Below, in pieces: positions 1 through 9,491 of a stretch of 64,000 nucleotides of DNA (position 1 is the first letter of the stretch; every line of letters begins with the position of its first letter). Location of the stretch: contig JANJTP010000043.1 in the NCBI GenBank assembly GCA_024711025.1, positions 95,971 through 159,970 on the forward strand, in the 5' to 3' direction. The stretch is from Solirubrobacteraceae bacterium (lineage in GTDB: Bacteria; Actinomycetota; Thermoleophilia; Solirubrobacterales; Solirubrobacteraceae). The notes beneath the pieces were generated by a model that saw only the letters and a program-made list of their open reading frames with translations, was not told where the DNA came from and made no database searches. A program made the position numbers and the translations under genes.

Positions 1-49
1 CCCGACCGACCAGATCGGTCCAGACGACGTCGATCCACTCGGCGCTCAT
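1..49 (-). CDS. Glutamine-synthetase-like protein, N-terminal fragment cut by the window edge
   Basis: Sixteen codons are visible from an ATG at 49, reading MSAEWIDVVWTDLVGR. The pattern of a short helix followed by V-V-W-T-D-L-V-G-R matches the start of the N-terminal beta-grasp domain of glutamine synthetase family proteins, where the consensus is roughly F-x-D-x-x-G-x. The ATG shares its A with the TGA stop of the preceding GS-like gene, so the two are translationally coupled. Together with the Pot-type importer upstream, a gamma-glutamyl-polyamine synthetase-like role is possible. That role is inferred from context, since only about 16 residues can be read. Confidence 0.55.
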   Translation of the reverse strand, partial: MSAEWIDVVWTDLVGR

Positions 50-1245
50 CAGCTCTGCATCCAATACCGCTCGATCTCCCAGTCGGTGACGGCCGCGGCG
101 AACGACCGCGTCTCGTGCCGGAGCAGCGGCAGCGCGTTGTCGATCAACGCGCTGCCCAGCCAGTCTGCGACCCAGGGCGCCTCGACGAGGCGGTCGGCGG
201 CCTCGTCGAGCGTCCGCGCCGAGGCCACGGGCGCGGTGCTCGTCGGCGCCCCGGCGGCCACCGCGGCCGCGGCCAGCACCGCGGCCAGCGCCGTCGTCGG
301 GTCGGCCTCGCTCGATGCCCGGAGCGAGCCGATGGCCACACAGGACGCCCGGCGCTCGATCGTCGGCTCGCCCGGCGGCCCCGCCTTGAACGCCGTGATC
401 GACGGCTGCAGCAGGGCGCGCACGTCGGCGATCGCGCGCAGCAGCGCGGACGGCTCCGGTGCGGGCGAAGCGGGCCCATCGAGCTCGAGGTCGATCTCGA
501 GCTGCGCGGGGCGCCCGGCCCCGGGAACGACCGTCATGAAGACCGCGTTGAGCCCCTGCTGAAGCGCCACCTCCTTGACCGCCGCCTTCGCGACGAACGC
601 CAGATCGGCAGCCTCACCCGCCTCGAGCGCCTCGAGTCCCAGGCGGAAGGAGCCGTCCCGTCGCGCGTCCAGCGACGCGACGGGAACGCCCGACGCGAGC
701 AGCGCCTCGGCCGCGGCACGTAGGACCCCCTTGCCGGGCTCTCCCCTGCCGAGGCCGCCCGGAAGCAGCGCCACGCTCTCCCGGGGCGAGCGCATCAGCC
801 TCCCGGAGAGCGTCAGCGACGCACGCACGCCGACCCCAGACTGGGCGAGCCGCGCAAGGACCGCGCGCAGAACGTTGCGCGGCGCGACCGCCAGCCGCTC
901 GCCGTGATGGCTCTGCAGCTCGCCGAGGACAAATGCCTCGCCGTCGGCCCAACAGGCCGGCCGCAGCGTGCCGACGTCGGGTCGCAGGTACATGTCCGGG
1001 TAGCCGGTCTCGAAGTTCGAGAAGGGCGTCTCCTGGATGATCGCGCAGCCGACGTCGACGACGATCATCCCGTCGCAGAAGCCGATCCGGCGGTCGGGGT
1101 CCGCAAGGAAGTCGTCGACCGGCACGCGCTTGCCGCGCCAGCCGCCGAGGCGGTCCGGCCACGAGACGCGCACCGTGTGGACGGTGCCGTCGGCGGCCGC
1201 CCGCCGGAGCCACTCGAGCCGCTCGTGCGCGATCTCGATCGTCAT
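49..1245 (-). CDS. Glutamine-synthetase-like protein with eroded catalytic motifs
   Basis: The 398-residue protein is shorter than the usual 440-480 for the family. The N-terminal part (about residues 20-110) resembles the GS beta-grasp domain, including a FETGYPDMYLRPDVGTLRP stretch like the D-M-x-L-x-P-D-x-x-T motif. The C-terminus (DWEIERYW) matches the GS end. The normally invariant central motifs are not recognisable: where the ATP-binding K-P-x-x-G-x-x-G-S-G-x-H block is expected there is VFMTVVPGAGRPAQLEIDLEL-like sequence, and the R-x-E-x-R block is weak. It may be a regulatory or non-catalytic partner of the second GS-like protein downstream. The start ATG overlaps the thiolase stop by 4 bases (ATGA). 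It is probably the sixth gene of a polyamine-type operon. Family is fairly sure, activity is not. Confidence 0.7.
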   Translation of the reverse strand: MTIEIAHERLEWLRRAAADGTVHTVRVSWPDRLGGWRGKRVPVDDFLADPDRRIGFCDGMIVVDVGCAIIQETPFSNFETGYPDMYLRPDVGTLRPACWADGEAFVLGELQSHHGERLAVAPRNVLRAVLARLAQSGVGVRASLTLSGRLMRSPRESVALLPGGLGRGEPGKGVLRAAAEALLASGVPVASLDARRDGSFRLGLEALEAGEAADLAFVAKAAVKEVALQQGLNAVFMTVVPGAGRPAQLEIDLELDGPASPAPEPSALLRAIADVRALLQPSITAFKAGPPGEPTIERRASCVAIGSLRASSEADPTTALAAVLAAAAVAAGAPTSTAPVASARTLDEAADRLVEAPWVADWLGSALIDNALPLLRHETRSFAAAVTDWEIERYWMQS

Positions 1246-2447
1246 GCCTCCACCCGTTCGAACAGCGTCGCGATTCCCTGACCTGCGGCGATGCAGAGCG
1301 AGGCGATCCCGTAGCGTGCCCCGCGTCGCTCCATCTCGTGCAGCAGGGTGACGGTCAGCCGCGTGCCCGAGTTGCCGAGGGCGTGGCCGAGCGCGAGTGC
1401 GCCGCCGTTGACGTTGAGGCGCTCGTCGTCGAGGTCGAGCTCGCGGACACAGGCGATCACCTGGGCGGCGAACGCCTCGTTGATCTCGACCAGCTCGACG
1501 TCGTCGAGCGCGACGCCGGTGCGCTCGAGCAGCCGCCTGATGGCGAGGACCGGTGCGATCGAGAAGCGCTGCGGCTCGACCGCGGCGAGCGCCGTCCCGA
1601 CGACGCGGGCCAGGGGGCGGGCACCCGGCGGCAGCGGCGCGTCCTGCGCCGCGAGCACCAGCGCGCTGGCCCCGTCGCTGACAGGTGACGCGTTGCCGGC
1701 CGTGATGTCCGGCGCCTGCGGGTCGTAGGGCCGCAGGCGCGCGAGCCGCTCCAGCGAGGTGTCGGCGCGGATCGTCTCGTCGACGGCGAGGGCCGCGCCG
1801 GTGCCCGGCGCGGGCACGATCGTCAGCTCATCGGCGAAGCGTCCGGCCGCGGCCGCGGCGGCAGCGCGCAGATGGCTGCGCTCGGCGAAGCGATCCATCT
1901 CCTCGCGCGAGATGCCCATCTCATCCGCGATGAGCTGCGCGCCCTGCGGCATCTCGATCATCGTCCCGTCGGCCTCGAGCGCCGGGTGCTGGGGCCCGCC
2001 GGCACCGCTGAACATCGCGTCGCGCGCCGCTATCGGGCCGACGTACTTCGCGCCGAGCGGCTTGCGGATCGGCCAGGTCGAGCGGCTCATCGACTCCACC
2101 CCGGCCGCCACCCCGGCATCGATCGACCCGGCCGCGATCGCGTGAGCGAGAGCGTTGAGGGCCGCAAGCCCGGAGCCGCAGAAGCGATTCACGGACATGC
2201 CCGCGGTGCTGGTCGGAAGCCCCGCAAGCAGCGCCGCGTAGCGTGCGACATTGCCCATCGCCTCGCCCGAAGCGTTGACGATGCCGACGGAGACCTCCTC
2301 GATCGCCTCGGGCGCGAGCGGCGAGCGCGCCAGCGCCTCGGCGAGCACGTGTGCGAGCAGGTCGTCGGGGCGAACCTCCGACAGCGCGCCGCCGTGACGA
2401 CCGACGGGGGTCCGTACCGCGGAGAGGATCAGCGGCGTGCGCGGCAT
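1242..2447 (-). CDS. Thiolase (acetyl-CoA acetyltransferase family)
   Basis: A 401-residue thiolase that would cleave 3-ketoacyl-CoA with CoA or condense two acetyl-CoA, in the cytoplasm. The nucleophilic Cys sits in NRFCGSGLAALN (about residue 90). The family His is in VEINEAFAAQ, a second His in GGALALGHALGNSGTR, and the second catalytic Cys in SLCIAAGQG. The GHALGNSG variant replaces the more usual GHPLGxSG. Start ATG 2447 is chosen; a GTG at 2462 that overlaps the upstream permease stop is an alternative (406 residues). Its place inside a Pot-type transport operon suggests degradation of the carbon skeleton of the imported substrate (inference). Confidence 0.88.
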   Translation of the reverse strand: MPRTPLILSAVRTPVGRHGGALSEVRPDDLLAHVLAEALARSPLAPEAIEEVSVGIVNASGEAMGNVARYAALLAGLPTSTAGMSVNRFCGSGLAALNALAHAIAAGSIDAGVAAGVESMSRSTWPIRKPLGAKYVGPIAARDAMFSGAGGPQHPALEADGTMIEMPQGAQLIADEMGISREEMDRFAERSHLRAAAAAAAGRFADELTIVPAPGTGAALAVDETIRADTSLERLARLRPYDPQAPDITAGNASPVSDGASALVLAAQDAPLPPGARPLARVVGTALAAVEPQRFSIAPVLAIRRLLERTGVALDDVELVEINEAFAAQVIACVRELDLDDERLNVNGGALALGHALGNSGTRLTVTLLHEMERRGARYGIASLCIAAGQGIATLFERVEA

Positions 2448-2458
2448 CGGTCCCGTGA

Positions 2459-3325
2459 TCACGCTGCGCCTCCGTGGCCGCGCGTACGGCGCGAGCGCGC
2501 GATCGTGACCGTCGAGATCGTGACGAGCGCGACCGAGACGATCGCGATGACCGTCAGGATCGCGTTGACGACCGGGGAGAAGCCCTGGCGCAGCAGCGTC
2601 CAGATGTGGACGGGCAGGGTCTGCTCGTTGCCGCTGACGAAGAAGGTGACGATCACCTCGTCGAACGAGACCGTGAACCCGAGCACCGCCCCGGCGATCA
2701 GCGACGTGCGGATCGACGGGAAGATCACATTGGCAAACGTGCGCAGAGGCCCGGCGCCGAGGTCCATCGAGGCCTGCTCGAGCGATGGATCCAGCGCCTG
2801 CAGGCGCTGGGCGACGACGAACATGATGATCGGCGTGATGAAGGCGATGTGCGCAACGATGATCGCCAGCAGGCCCGGCTGGATCCCGATCTGGCGGAAC
2901 GCGAGCAGCAGCGAGATGCCGAGCACCATCCCGGGCATCACGAACGGCAGCCCGATCAGCGCCTGCAGGATCCGCAGGCCGCGCATCTGCGAGCGGGTGA
3001 AGAGGATCGCGAAGCCGGTGCCGGCGATCATGGAGACGACGACCGCGACGATGGAAACCTTGGCGCTGTAGAGCAGCGCGTCGATCATCGCACCGTCGTG
3101 TGCGAGCTTGGTGTACCAGTCGGTGGTGAAGCCCTTGAGGGGCAGGCTCTGGACGGCGCCCTTGTTGAAGGAGAACACCGCCATCACCAGGAGCGGCGCG
3201 TAGAGGAAGAGAAAGACCAGCCCGGCGAATGCGAGCGCTGCTACGCGCCGAGCGCCCGGCCTGACCTCGGCCGACGGGTGCGGCACGGCAGCGGCCGGGA
3301 GGGCCGTAGGTGCGGCGGCGCTCAC
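2459..3325 (-). CDS. potC: Spermidine/putrescine-type ABC transporter permease (PotC-like)
   Basis: A 288-residue inner-membrane permease with six predicted hydrophobic segments beginning at about residue 27 (VAALAFAGLVFLFLYAPLLV). The N-terminal block LLVMAVFSFNKG is typical of PotC-type subunits (F-S-F-N), and the cytoplasmic EAA-like loop appears as EQASMDLGAGPLRTFANVIFP. It pairs with the next gene to form the channel of a Pot-type importer. The GTG start at 3325 overlaps the stop of the PotB-like gene in a GTGA arrangement, which fixes the start. The transport class is clear; polyamine specificity is inferred from the family and from the GS-like genes downstream. Confidence 0.88.
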   Translation of the reverse strand: MSAAAPTALPAAAVPHPSAEVRPGARRVAALAFAGLVFLFLYAPLLVMAVFSFNKGAVQSLPLKGFTTDWYTKLAHDGAMIDALLYSAKVSIVAVVVSMIAGTGFAILFTRSQMRGLRILQALIGLPFVMPGMVLGISLLLAFRQIGIQPGLLAIIVAHIAFITPIIMFVVAQRLQALDPSLEQASMDLGAGPLRTFANVIFPSIRTSLIAGAVLGFTVSFDEVIVTFFVSGNEQTLPVHIWTLLRQGFSPVVNAILTVIAIVSVALVTISTVTIARSRRTRGHGGAA

Positions 3326-4202
3326 GCTGTCTCTCCCTCGAGGACGTAGCGCTTGCGCAGCAACAGCGACGCAAGCCCGAGGAAGACCAGCGCGCAGACG
3401 ACGGTCGTCAGTGCGAGCGCCGCCCCGTAGGGCCAGTTGTTGAGGCCGCCGAACGCCTGCAGCACGAAGCTGCCGATCATCGTGCCGCTGAAGCCGCCGA
3501 CGAGCGCCGGCGTGACGTAGTCGCCGAAGACGATGACGAAGACGAGCATGTAGCCGACGACGACCGCCGGGCGGGCGATCGGCCAGATCACCGTCCGCAG
3601 CGTGTGCCACGAGGACGCACCGCAGTCGCCGGCCGCCTCGTAGAGGCTCGGCGGGATCCGGTCCAGCAGCGTATACGCGGCCAGGAAGACGTAGGGGATC
3701 CCGACGTAGGTCATCACGATCCCGACCGCCCACGGCGAGAACAGGAAGATGCCCGACGGTTTGCTGATCAGCCCCGTCTGCTCGAGGAAGCCGTTGAGGA
3801 TGCCGTTCTCGCCGAGGATGATCTTCCACGAGAAGACGCGCATCAGGAAGCTCACCCACAGCGGCACGATCACCAGCAGCGCCGCGAGAAACTTGCGCCG
3901 GCCGAAGTAGCGCACGACGACGTAGGCGAGCGGGAATGCGATGAGCGTCGCGAGCGTCGCCGCGACCGTCGCGATCAGGAACGAGCGCAGCAGCAGCGTC
4001 AGCACGGTGTCCGAGTGGATCACCTGCGAGTAGTTGTCCAGCGTGAACGTCTTCTGAACCCCGAAGATCTGGTTCTTCCAGAAGCTGTAGAGGACGAGGA
4101 TGACGTTCGGCGCCAGCACGAAGACGGCGATCCAGAGGAGCGCCGGCGCAGTCGTCAGGGCGCGACCCAGCGACCGAGGCATGCGCGCGGCAACGACGCT
4201 CA

Positions 4203-4203
<1 letters not shown>
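3322..4203 (-). CDS. potB: Spermidine/putrescine-type ABC transporter permease (PotB-like)
   Basis: A 293-residue integral membrane protein with about six hydrophobic segments. The first (ALLWIAVFVLAPNVILVLYSF) is followed by a periplasmic/external loop with the NYSQVI pattern seen in PotB proteins. The EAA-type loop is YEAAGDCGASSWHTLRTVIWP, the contact site for the ATPase. The start ATG at 4203 shares a base with the PotA-like stop (TGATG) and its own stop overlaps the PotC-like start, so the four transporter genes are tightly coupled. It forms a heterodimeric channel with the PotC-like protein. Confidence 0.88.
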
Positions 4204-5362
<1,159 letters not shown>

Positions 5363-5366
<4 letters not shown>

Positions 5367-6547
5367 AGGCCCGACTTGAACTCGTTCCAAGCGGAGAGCC
5401 ACTCGTCGACGTTCGGGACACGCTTGAGGAGCTTGATCCGCTCGAAGAAGGACGCGCCCTCAGCCGTGTAGGGCAGCAGCGTCGTGTTGAGTGCCTTCTC
5501 GTCGAGACCGGCCGAAACGGCCTCCTGCGACTTCGCGGCATCCAGCGTCAGGATGCTGGTGTTGCTCGTCGCCGCCGCAAATCGCGCCTGCCACGAAACC
5601 GACATCGTGTAGTCGATGAAGTCGTACGCCAAGGCGGCCTTCTTCTCGCCGGCCTTGGTCAGCACGTAGTTGTCGCTCCATGCCGCGGCCCCCTCCTTCG
5701 GGATCGTCTGCTTGAGCTCGATCCCGTCGTCGCGCAGCTTGACCTGGGTTCCGATGTTGTAGAGCACTCCGAGGTGGACCTCACCGCCTCCGAAGTCCGT
5801 CGTCTGGTCGTCGATCGAGGCCGCGACGTGGTTCACCTGCCCCCGCAGGTCCATCAGCGCCTTCTTCATCTGCGTCATCTGCTGCTCGTCGAGGTCGAAC
5901 GGGTTCTCGAACCCGAGCATGATCGGGATGAACGGCATGATCGTCGTCGGGTCGTCGACAAGGCTGACCTTGCCCTTGTACTTGGGGTCGTAGAGGACGC
6001 GCCAGGAGTCCGGGTCCGGTGAGACCTTGTCCGGAAGCCAGCAGAGCGGCTCGTCGCCCCAGTTGTAGACGATCGCGTAGTTCTTGCCCTTGTACTCGGT
6101 CGCATCCCGCCACTTGAGGCCGGGCAGGATGTTCTTCATGTTCGGGACCTTGCTTTCGTCGACCGGGACGATGAGCCCCGCGTCGACGTAGTTCTCGACC
6201 CAGCCGGACGTCGCGAGGACCAGGTCGAAGGCATCCGGGCTGGCGCGCACCTTCGCGAAGCCGTCCGGGACGCCGCCGAAGAGCTGCGTGTTGACCTTGA
6301 CGCCGCGCAGCTTCTCGTACTCGGCGATCCACTTCTTGTCGTGGTAGCCCGACCAGGTGAAGACGTTGAGCGTCTCGCCCTTGAACGAGTCGGGCGACAC
6401 CGCGGCGCCGCTTGTCGTCGTCGTCGTCGACGACTCCGACCCCCCGCAGCCGGGTAGCCCGGCGAAAGCGGCACCGCCGAGCGCCGCGAGCGCCAGGGCC
6501 TGGCGACGGGTGTATTTGGAGCCGACTGACTTGAACGGTTCCGGCAT
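5363..6547 (-). CDS. potD: Polyamine-type ABC transporter substrate-binding lipoprotein (PotD-like)
   Basis: A 394-residue exported binding protein. The N-terminus carries twin arginines (YTRRQALALAALGG, R14-R15), a hydrophobic stretch and a lipobox-like LPGC with Cys34, so it is probably a Tat-exported lipoprotein. The following Ser/Thr-rich linker and the FTWSGYHD motif are typical of PotD/PotF proteins. The ATG at 6547 is preferred over a GTG at 6553 because an AGGAGG sits 9 bases upstream of the ATG but only 3 bases upstream of the GTG. It captures the substrate and delivers it to the PotB/C-like channel. It follows the dehydrogenase gene by 47 bases, so probably shares its transcript. 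Confidence 0.9.
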
Positions 6548-6594
6548 CTGCACTCTCCTCCTCGGGAACGCTCGGATCGGCGACGGTCCGCCGC

Positions 6595-7356
6595 TCAGGG
6601 CATTGGGGCGATGGCGGTCTGACCGCCATCGACGAACAGCGTCGAGCCCGTCAGGAAGTCGGGCGCGTCGGTCGCCAGGTAGGCGATGAAGCCGGCGAGC
6701 TCCTCAGGGCGGCCGAGGCGCGCCAGCGGGTTGATCCGCCGCAGATCCTCCGGGGTCGCCGCCTCGACGAACTCGGCGATCATCGGCGTGTCGACCCAGC
6801 CGGGCGCCACCGCGGTGACCGCGATGCCGTGCTCGGCCAGGTCGACGGCCATCGACCGGGCAACCGAGATAATCGCGGCCTTGGCCGCGCTGTAGTGGGC
6901 GGTCTCGGGCTCCGAGACGGCACCGTTGATCGATGAGATCAGGATGATCCGCCCGTGGCCGGCGTCGCGCATGCGCCGGGCGGCAGCGACCGCGCACAGG
7001 ACGCTGCCACGCAGCACGACGTCGAGGCAGCGGTCCCACGCGTCGGCCGTCATGTCGAGGATGTGAACGGGCTCGAAGCTTGCCGCCGCAGTGACGAGGA
7101 CGTCGATCGAGCCGAAGCGGTCGGCCGCTTCGGCGACCAGCGCCTCGCAATCCTCGGGGCGGCCGACGTCTGCGACGCGGTGCTCGATGACCGCGCCGGG
7201 CACGGCCGCACGCACCTGACGGCACGCATCCTCGAGCGCCTCTTCGCGGCGCCCACCGATCAGCACTGCCAGGCCGGCCGCCGCGAGCGCCTGGGCGCTG
7301 GCGAGGCCGATGCCGCTGCCACCTCCGGTGACGACGGCGACCGATCGCTCACTCAT
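6595..7356 (-). CDS. SDR family oxidoreductase
   Basis: A 253-residue short-chain dehydrogenase/reductase. The Rossmann glycine motif is TGGGSGIG (about 10-17), the NNAG position is replaced by TAAAS, the catalytic Ser is in ISSINGA and the catalytic pair is YSAAK. The C-terminal FLTGSTLFVDGG is typical of the family. An AGAGGAGA sequence lies 8 bases before the ATG at 7356. The gene is the first of the unit that runs into the Pot-type transporter. It shares a promoter motif with the next SDR gene upstream, which suggests both act on the same substrate or its products. The substrate cannot be told from sequence. Confidence 0.88.
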   Translation of the reverse strand: MSERSVAVVTGGGSGIGLASAQALAAAGLAVLIGGRREEALEDACRQVRAAVPGAVIEHRVADVGRPEDCEALVAEAADRFGSIDVLVTAAASFEPVHILDMTADAWDRCLDVVLRGSVLCAVAAARRMRDAGHGRIILISSINGAVSEPETAHYSAAKAAIISVARSMAVDLAEHGIAVTAVAPGWVDTPMIAEFVEAATPEDLRRINPLARLGRPEELAGFIAYLATDAPDFLTGSTLFVDGGQTAIAPMP

Positions 7357-7453
7357 CTGCAGAATCTCCTCTGGACGAAGGGAGCCGCGCAGCCCGTCCC
7401 GCGGACCCGAAGCCGACACGCCGCCAGCGCATCTCCCCCTCCAATGAACGAAC

Positions 7454-7482
7454 AGAATATCCGGTGTACGCGCTGCATGCAA
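7454..7482 (-). promoter_or_regulatory. Promoter P1 with shared operator-like core, ahead of the SDR-pot operon
   Basis: On the minus strand TTGCAT (7482-7477) is separated by exactly 17 bases from TATTCT (7459-7454), a good sigma-70-type pair. The spacer holds GCGTACACCGGA. Nearly the same block, with the same 17-base spacing, occurs as P2 upstream of the second SDR gene. Transcription would start near 7447, giving a leader of about 90 bases. Confidence 0.65.
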
Positions 7483-7485
7483 GTA

Positions 7486-7528
7486 GTAAAAGGGCCTCCG
7501 CCCCAGCCCGGAACCCGGGCTGGGGCGG
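7486..7528 (-). terminator. Rho-independent-like terminator of the second SDR gene
   Basis: A perfect 14-bp stem (7498-7511 with 7515-7528, CCGCCCCAGCCCGG) closes on a 3-base loop. On the minus strand it is followed by GGAGGCCCTTTTACTA, a short T run. It begins 4 bases after the stop of the upstream SDR gene and separates it from promoter P1. Confidence 0.75.
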
Positions 7529-7532
7529 CAGC

Positions 7533-8282
7533 TCACTGCGCCAAGAAGCCCCCGTCGATGATCAGCTCGGTGCCGGTTATGTACGAGGCCTCGTCCGATG
7601 CCAGGAAGAGCACTCCCTGCGAGATCTCCCGTGGCTGCGCGCCGCGCTTCATCGGCGTCGCCTCGGCGACGGCCCGCTCCACCTCGGGCCCCTCCTCGGC
7701 GCTCATCGGCGTCAGGACCAGGCCCGGACAGACGCTGTTGACGCGGATCCCGTCGCCGACGTGCGTCAATGCCGCGCTCTTGGTCATCAGCGCCACCGCG
7801 CCCTTGCTCGCCTGGTAGGCGATGTACTCCTCCGCGCCGACGAGCCCCCAGATCGAGGACGTGTTGACGATCGAGCCGGTCCCGGCCCGCTGCATGGCTG
7901 GAATCGCCGCCTTCATGCCGAGGAAGACGCCGGTTTGATTGACGGCGATCACCTGCGCCCAGTGCTCCTCGGTCTCGTCGAGGATGCTCGGCATCCCGAG
8001 GATCCCGGCGTTGTTCACGAGCACGTCGAGCTTCCCGTAGAGCTTCTCCGCGAGGGCGACGGCCGCCTGCCAGTCGGCGCTGCGGGTCACGTCGAGGCGT
8101 GTATACGTGACATCGAAGCCTCGCTCGGAAAGGGCGCCCGCCGTCGCCTCGCCTTCGGCATCGAGGATGTCGCCGAGCACCACGCTGGCGCCCTGCTCCG
8201 CGAAGAGCTCGGCATGAGAGGCCCCCTGTCCCCGTGCTGCCCCCGAGATCAGGGCGACCTTCCCAGTCAACCGACCGCTCAT
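7533..8282 (-). CDS. SDR family oxidoreductase (mycofactocin/3-hydroxysteroid-dehydrogenase-like)
   Basis: A 249-residue short-chain dehydrogenase. The NAD(P)-binding motif is SGAARGQG (about 14-21), the structural motif is NNAG, the catalytic Ser is in TSSIWG and the YxxxK pair is YQASK. The ARGQG variant of the glycine motif is common among hydroxysteroid- and carveol-dehydrogenase-like members, but substrate is unknown. An AGAGGAGAGG sequence lies 6-7 bases ahead of the ATG at 8282. Promoter P2 lies upstream and a strong hairpin terminator follows, so this is a monocistronic unit co-regulated with the SDR-pot operon (inference from the shared promoter). Confidence 0.88.
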   Translation of the reverse strand: MSGRLTGKVALISGAARGQGASHAELFAEQGASVVLGDILDAEGEATAGALSERGFDVTYTRLDVTRSADWQAAVALAEKLYGKLDVLVNNAGILGMPSILDETEEHWAQVIAVNQTGVFLGMKAAIPAMQRAGTGSIVNTSSIWGLVGAEEYIAYQASKGAVALMTKSAALTHVGDGIRVNSVCPGLVLTPMSAEEGPEVERAVAEATPMKRGAQPREISQGVLFLASDEASYITGTELIIDGGFLAQ

Positions 8283-8363
8283 CTGCAACCTCTCCTCTCG
8301 AAGGCGTGCGCCTGCCGGGGCACGGGATCGTCGATCTGCCATCACCCGACAACGACGCATGAG

Positions 8364-8392
8364 TTTATATCCGATGTACGCATTGGATGCAA
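8364..8392 (-). promoter_or_regulatory. Promoter P2 with the same core as P1
   Basis: On the minus strand TTGCAT (8392-8387), a 17-base spacer and TATAAA (8369-8364). The block ACTTGCAT-CA--GCGTACA-CGGATAT is shared with P1 at corresponding positions, so the conserved bases between the hexamers probably include a repressor or activator site. The leader to the ATG at 8282 would be about 75 bases. Confidence 0.65.
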
Positions 8393-8425
8393 GTCTCATT
8401 CGCCACGACACGCGTGGTTCCTCGC

Positions 8426-9439
8426 TCAGCCCGCCAGGTCGACGATCGTCTTGCCGAGGTTCGCTCCGTCGAAGAGCCCGAGGAACGTGGGCACCGCCGC
8501 CTCGAGCCCGTGGGCGCGCGTCTCGTCGGCAACCACCGTTCCGGCGGCCAGCCAACCGCGCATCCGGCGCTCGAACTCGGGACGGCGGTCGTGGTGATCG
8601 CTGACGAGGAAGCCGCGCATCGTCAGCCGCTTGCCGAAGAAGTGGTGCAGGTTTCGAGGTCCGGGCGGCGCGATCGGCGTGTCGTATCCGCTGGCCGCAC
8701 CGCACTTCGCGATTCGCCCTCCGATCGCCATCGCGTCGAGCGCCGCCTCGAGCTGCCGCCCACCGACGTTGTCGAACAGCCCGTCGATGCCGCCCGGCGC
8801 AAACTCGCCGAGCGCCCGGCGCGTCGAACGCGTCCGGTAGTTGAACGCGGCGTCGAAGCCATAGCGCTCAGTCACGGACCGGACCTTCGCGTCGCTGCCG
8901 GCGCTTCCGATCGTACGAGCGCCCAGCAGCCTGGAGATCTGGCCGGCAACGCTGCCGACGGCCCCCGCCGCAGTCGTGATGAAGATGCTCTCGCCGGGAC
9001 GCGGCACGATGATGTCGCAGACGCCGACGTACGCGGTAAGGCCGGTTGCGCCCATGACGCCGAGGAACGCGCCGTGATCGTGGCCGGCCGGCGGCTCGCC
9101 GAGCGAGCGCATCTCCCCGGCGCCGGCGACGAAACGCTCGCACCAGCCGTGCTGGCTGGCGACCCAGTCGCCGGGTGCGAGCCCGGCCGCCCGCGAGCTC
9201 ACCACGACCCCGACGGCGTCGCCGTCGAGCGCCGCGCGCAGGGGCCACGGCGCGAAGTACGAGGAGTCGCCCGACATGCGAAGGCGCATGTAGGGATCGA
9301 CGGAGAAGAAGTGGTTCTCGACGAGCGCCTCGCCCTCAGCCGGCGGCGCGAGCACCGCTTCGACGAGCTCGAAATCGCCTTCGGCGGCGGCCCCCCGCGG
9401 CCGCCGGGCGAGCTGGATCTGCCGCGTGGTCTCGCTCAT
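8426..9439 (-). CDS. NADPH-dependent MDR oxidoreductase (CurA/prostaglandin reductase-like)
   Basis: A 337-residue zinc-independent medium-chain reductase. The N-terminal SVDPYMRLRM is the signature of the leukotriene B4 dehydrogenase/CurA group, and the Rossmann part has TTAAGAVGSVAGQ (about residue 150) followed by IGSAGS. Proteins of this kind reduce the double bond of enones using NADPH in the cytoplasm. The ATG at 9439 is divergent from the enoyl-CoA hydratase gene with a 52-bp AT-richer gap. The minus strand there reads CATATACAGT shortly before the start, so transcription may begin very close to the ATG. Confidence 0.87.
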   Translation of the reverse strand: MSETTRQIQLARRPRGAAAEGDFELVEAVLAPPAEGEALVENHFFSVDPYMRLRMSGDSSYFAPWPLRAALDGDAVGVVVSSRAAGLAPGDWVASQHGWCERFVAGAGEMRSLGEPPAGHDHGAFLGVMGATGLTAYVGVCDIIVPRPGESIFITTAAGAVGSVAGQISRLLGARTIGSAGSDAKVRSVTERYGFDAAFNYRTRSTRRALGEFAPGGIDGLFDNVGGRQLEAALDAMAIGGRIAKCGAASGYDTPIAPPGPRNLHHFFGKRLTMRGFLVSDHHDRRPEFERRMRGWLAAGTVVADETRAHGLEAAVPTFLGLFDGANLGKTIVDLAG

Positions 9440-9491
9440 GGCCCGCGTACTGTATATGCTGAATTCGATTCTTGGGGAGGAGCGAGAGACG

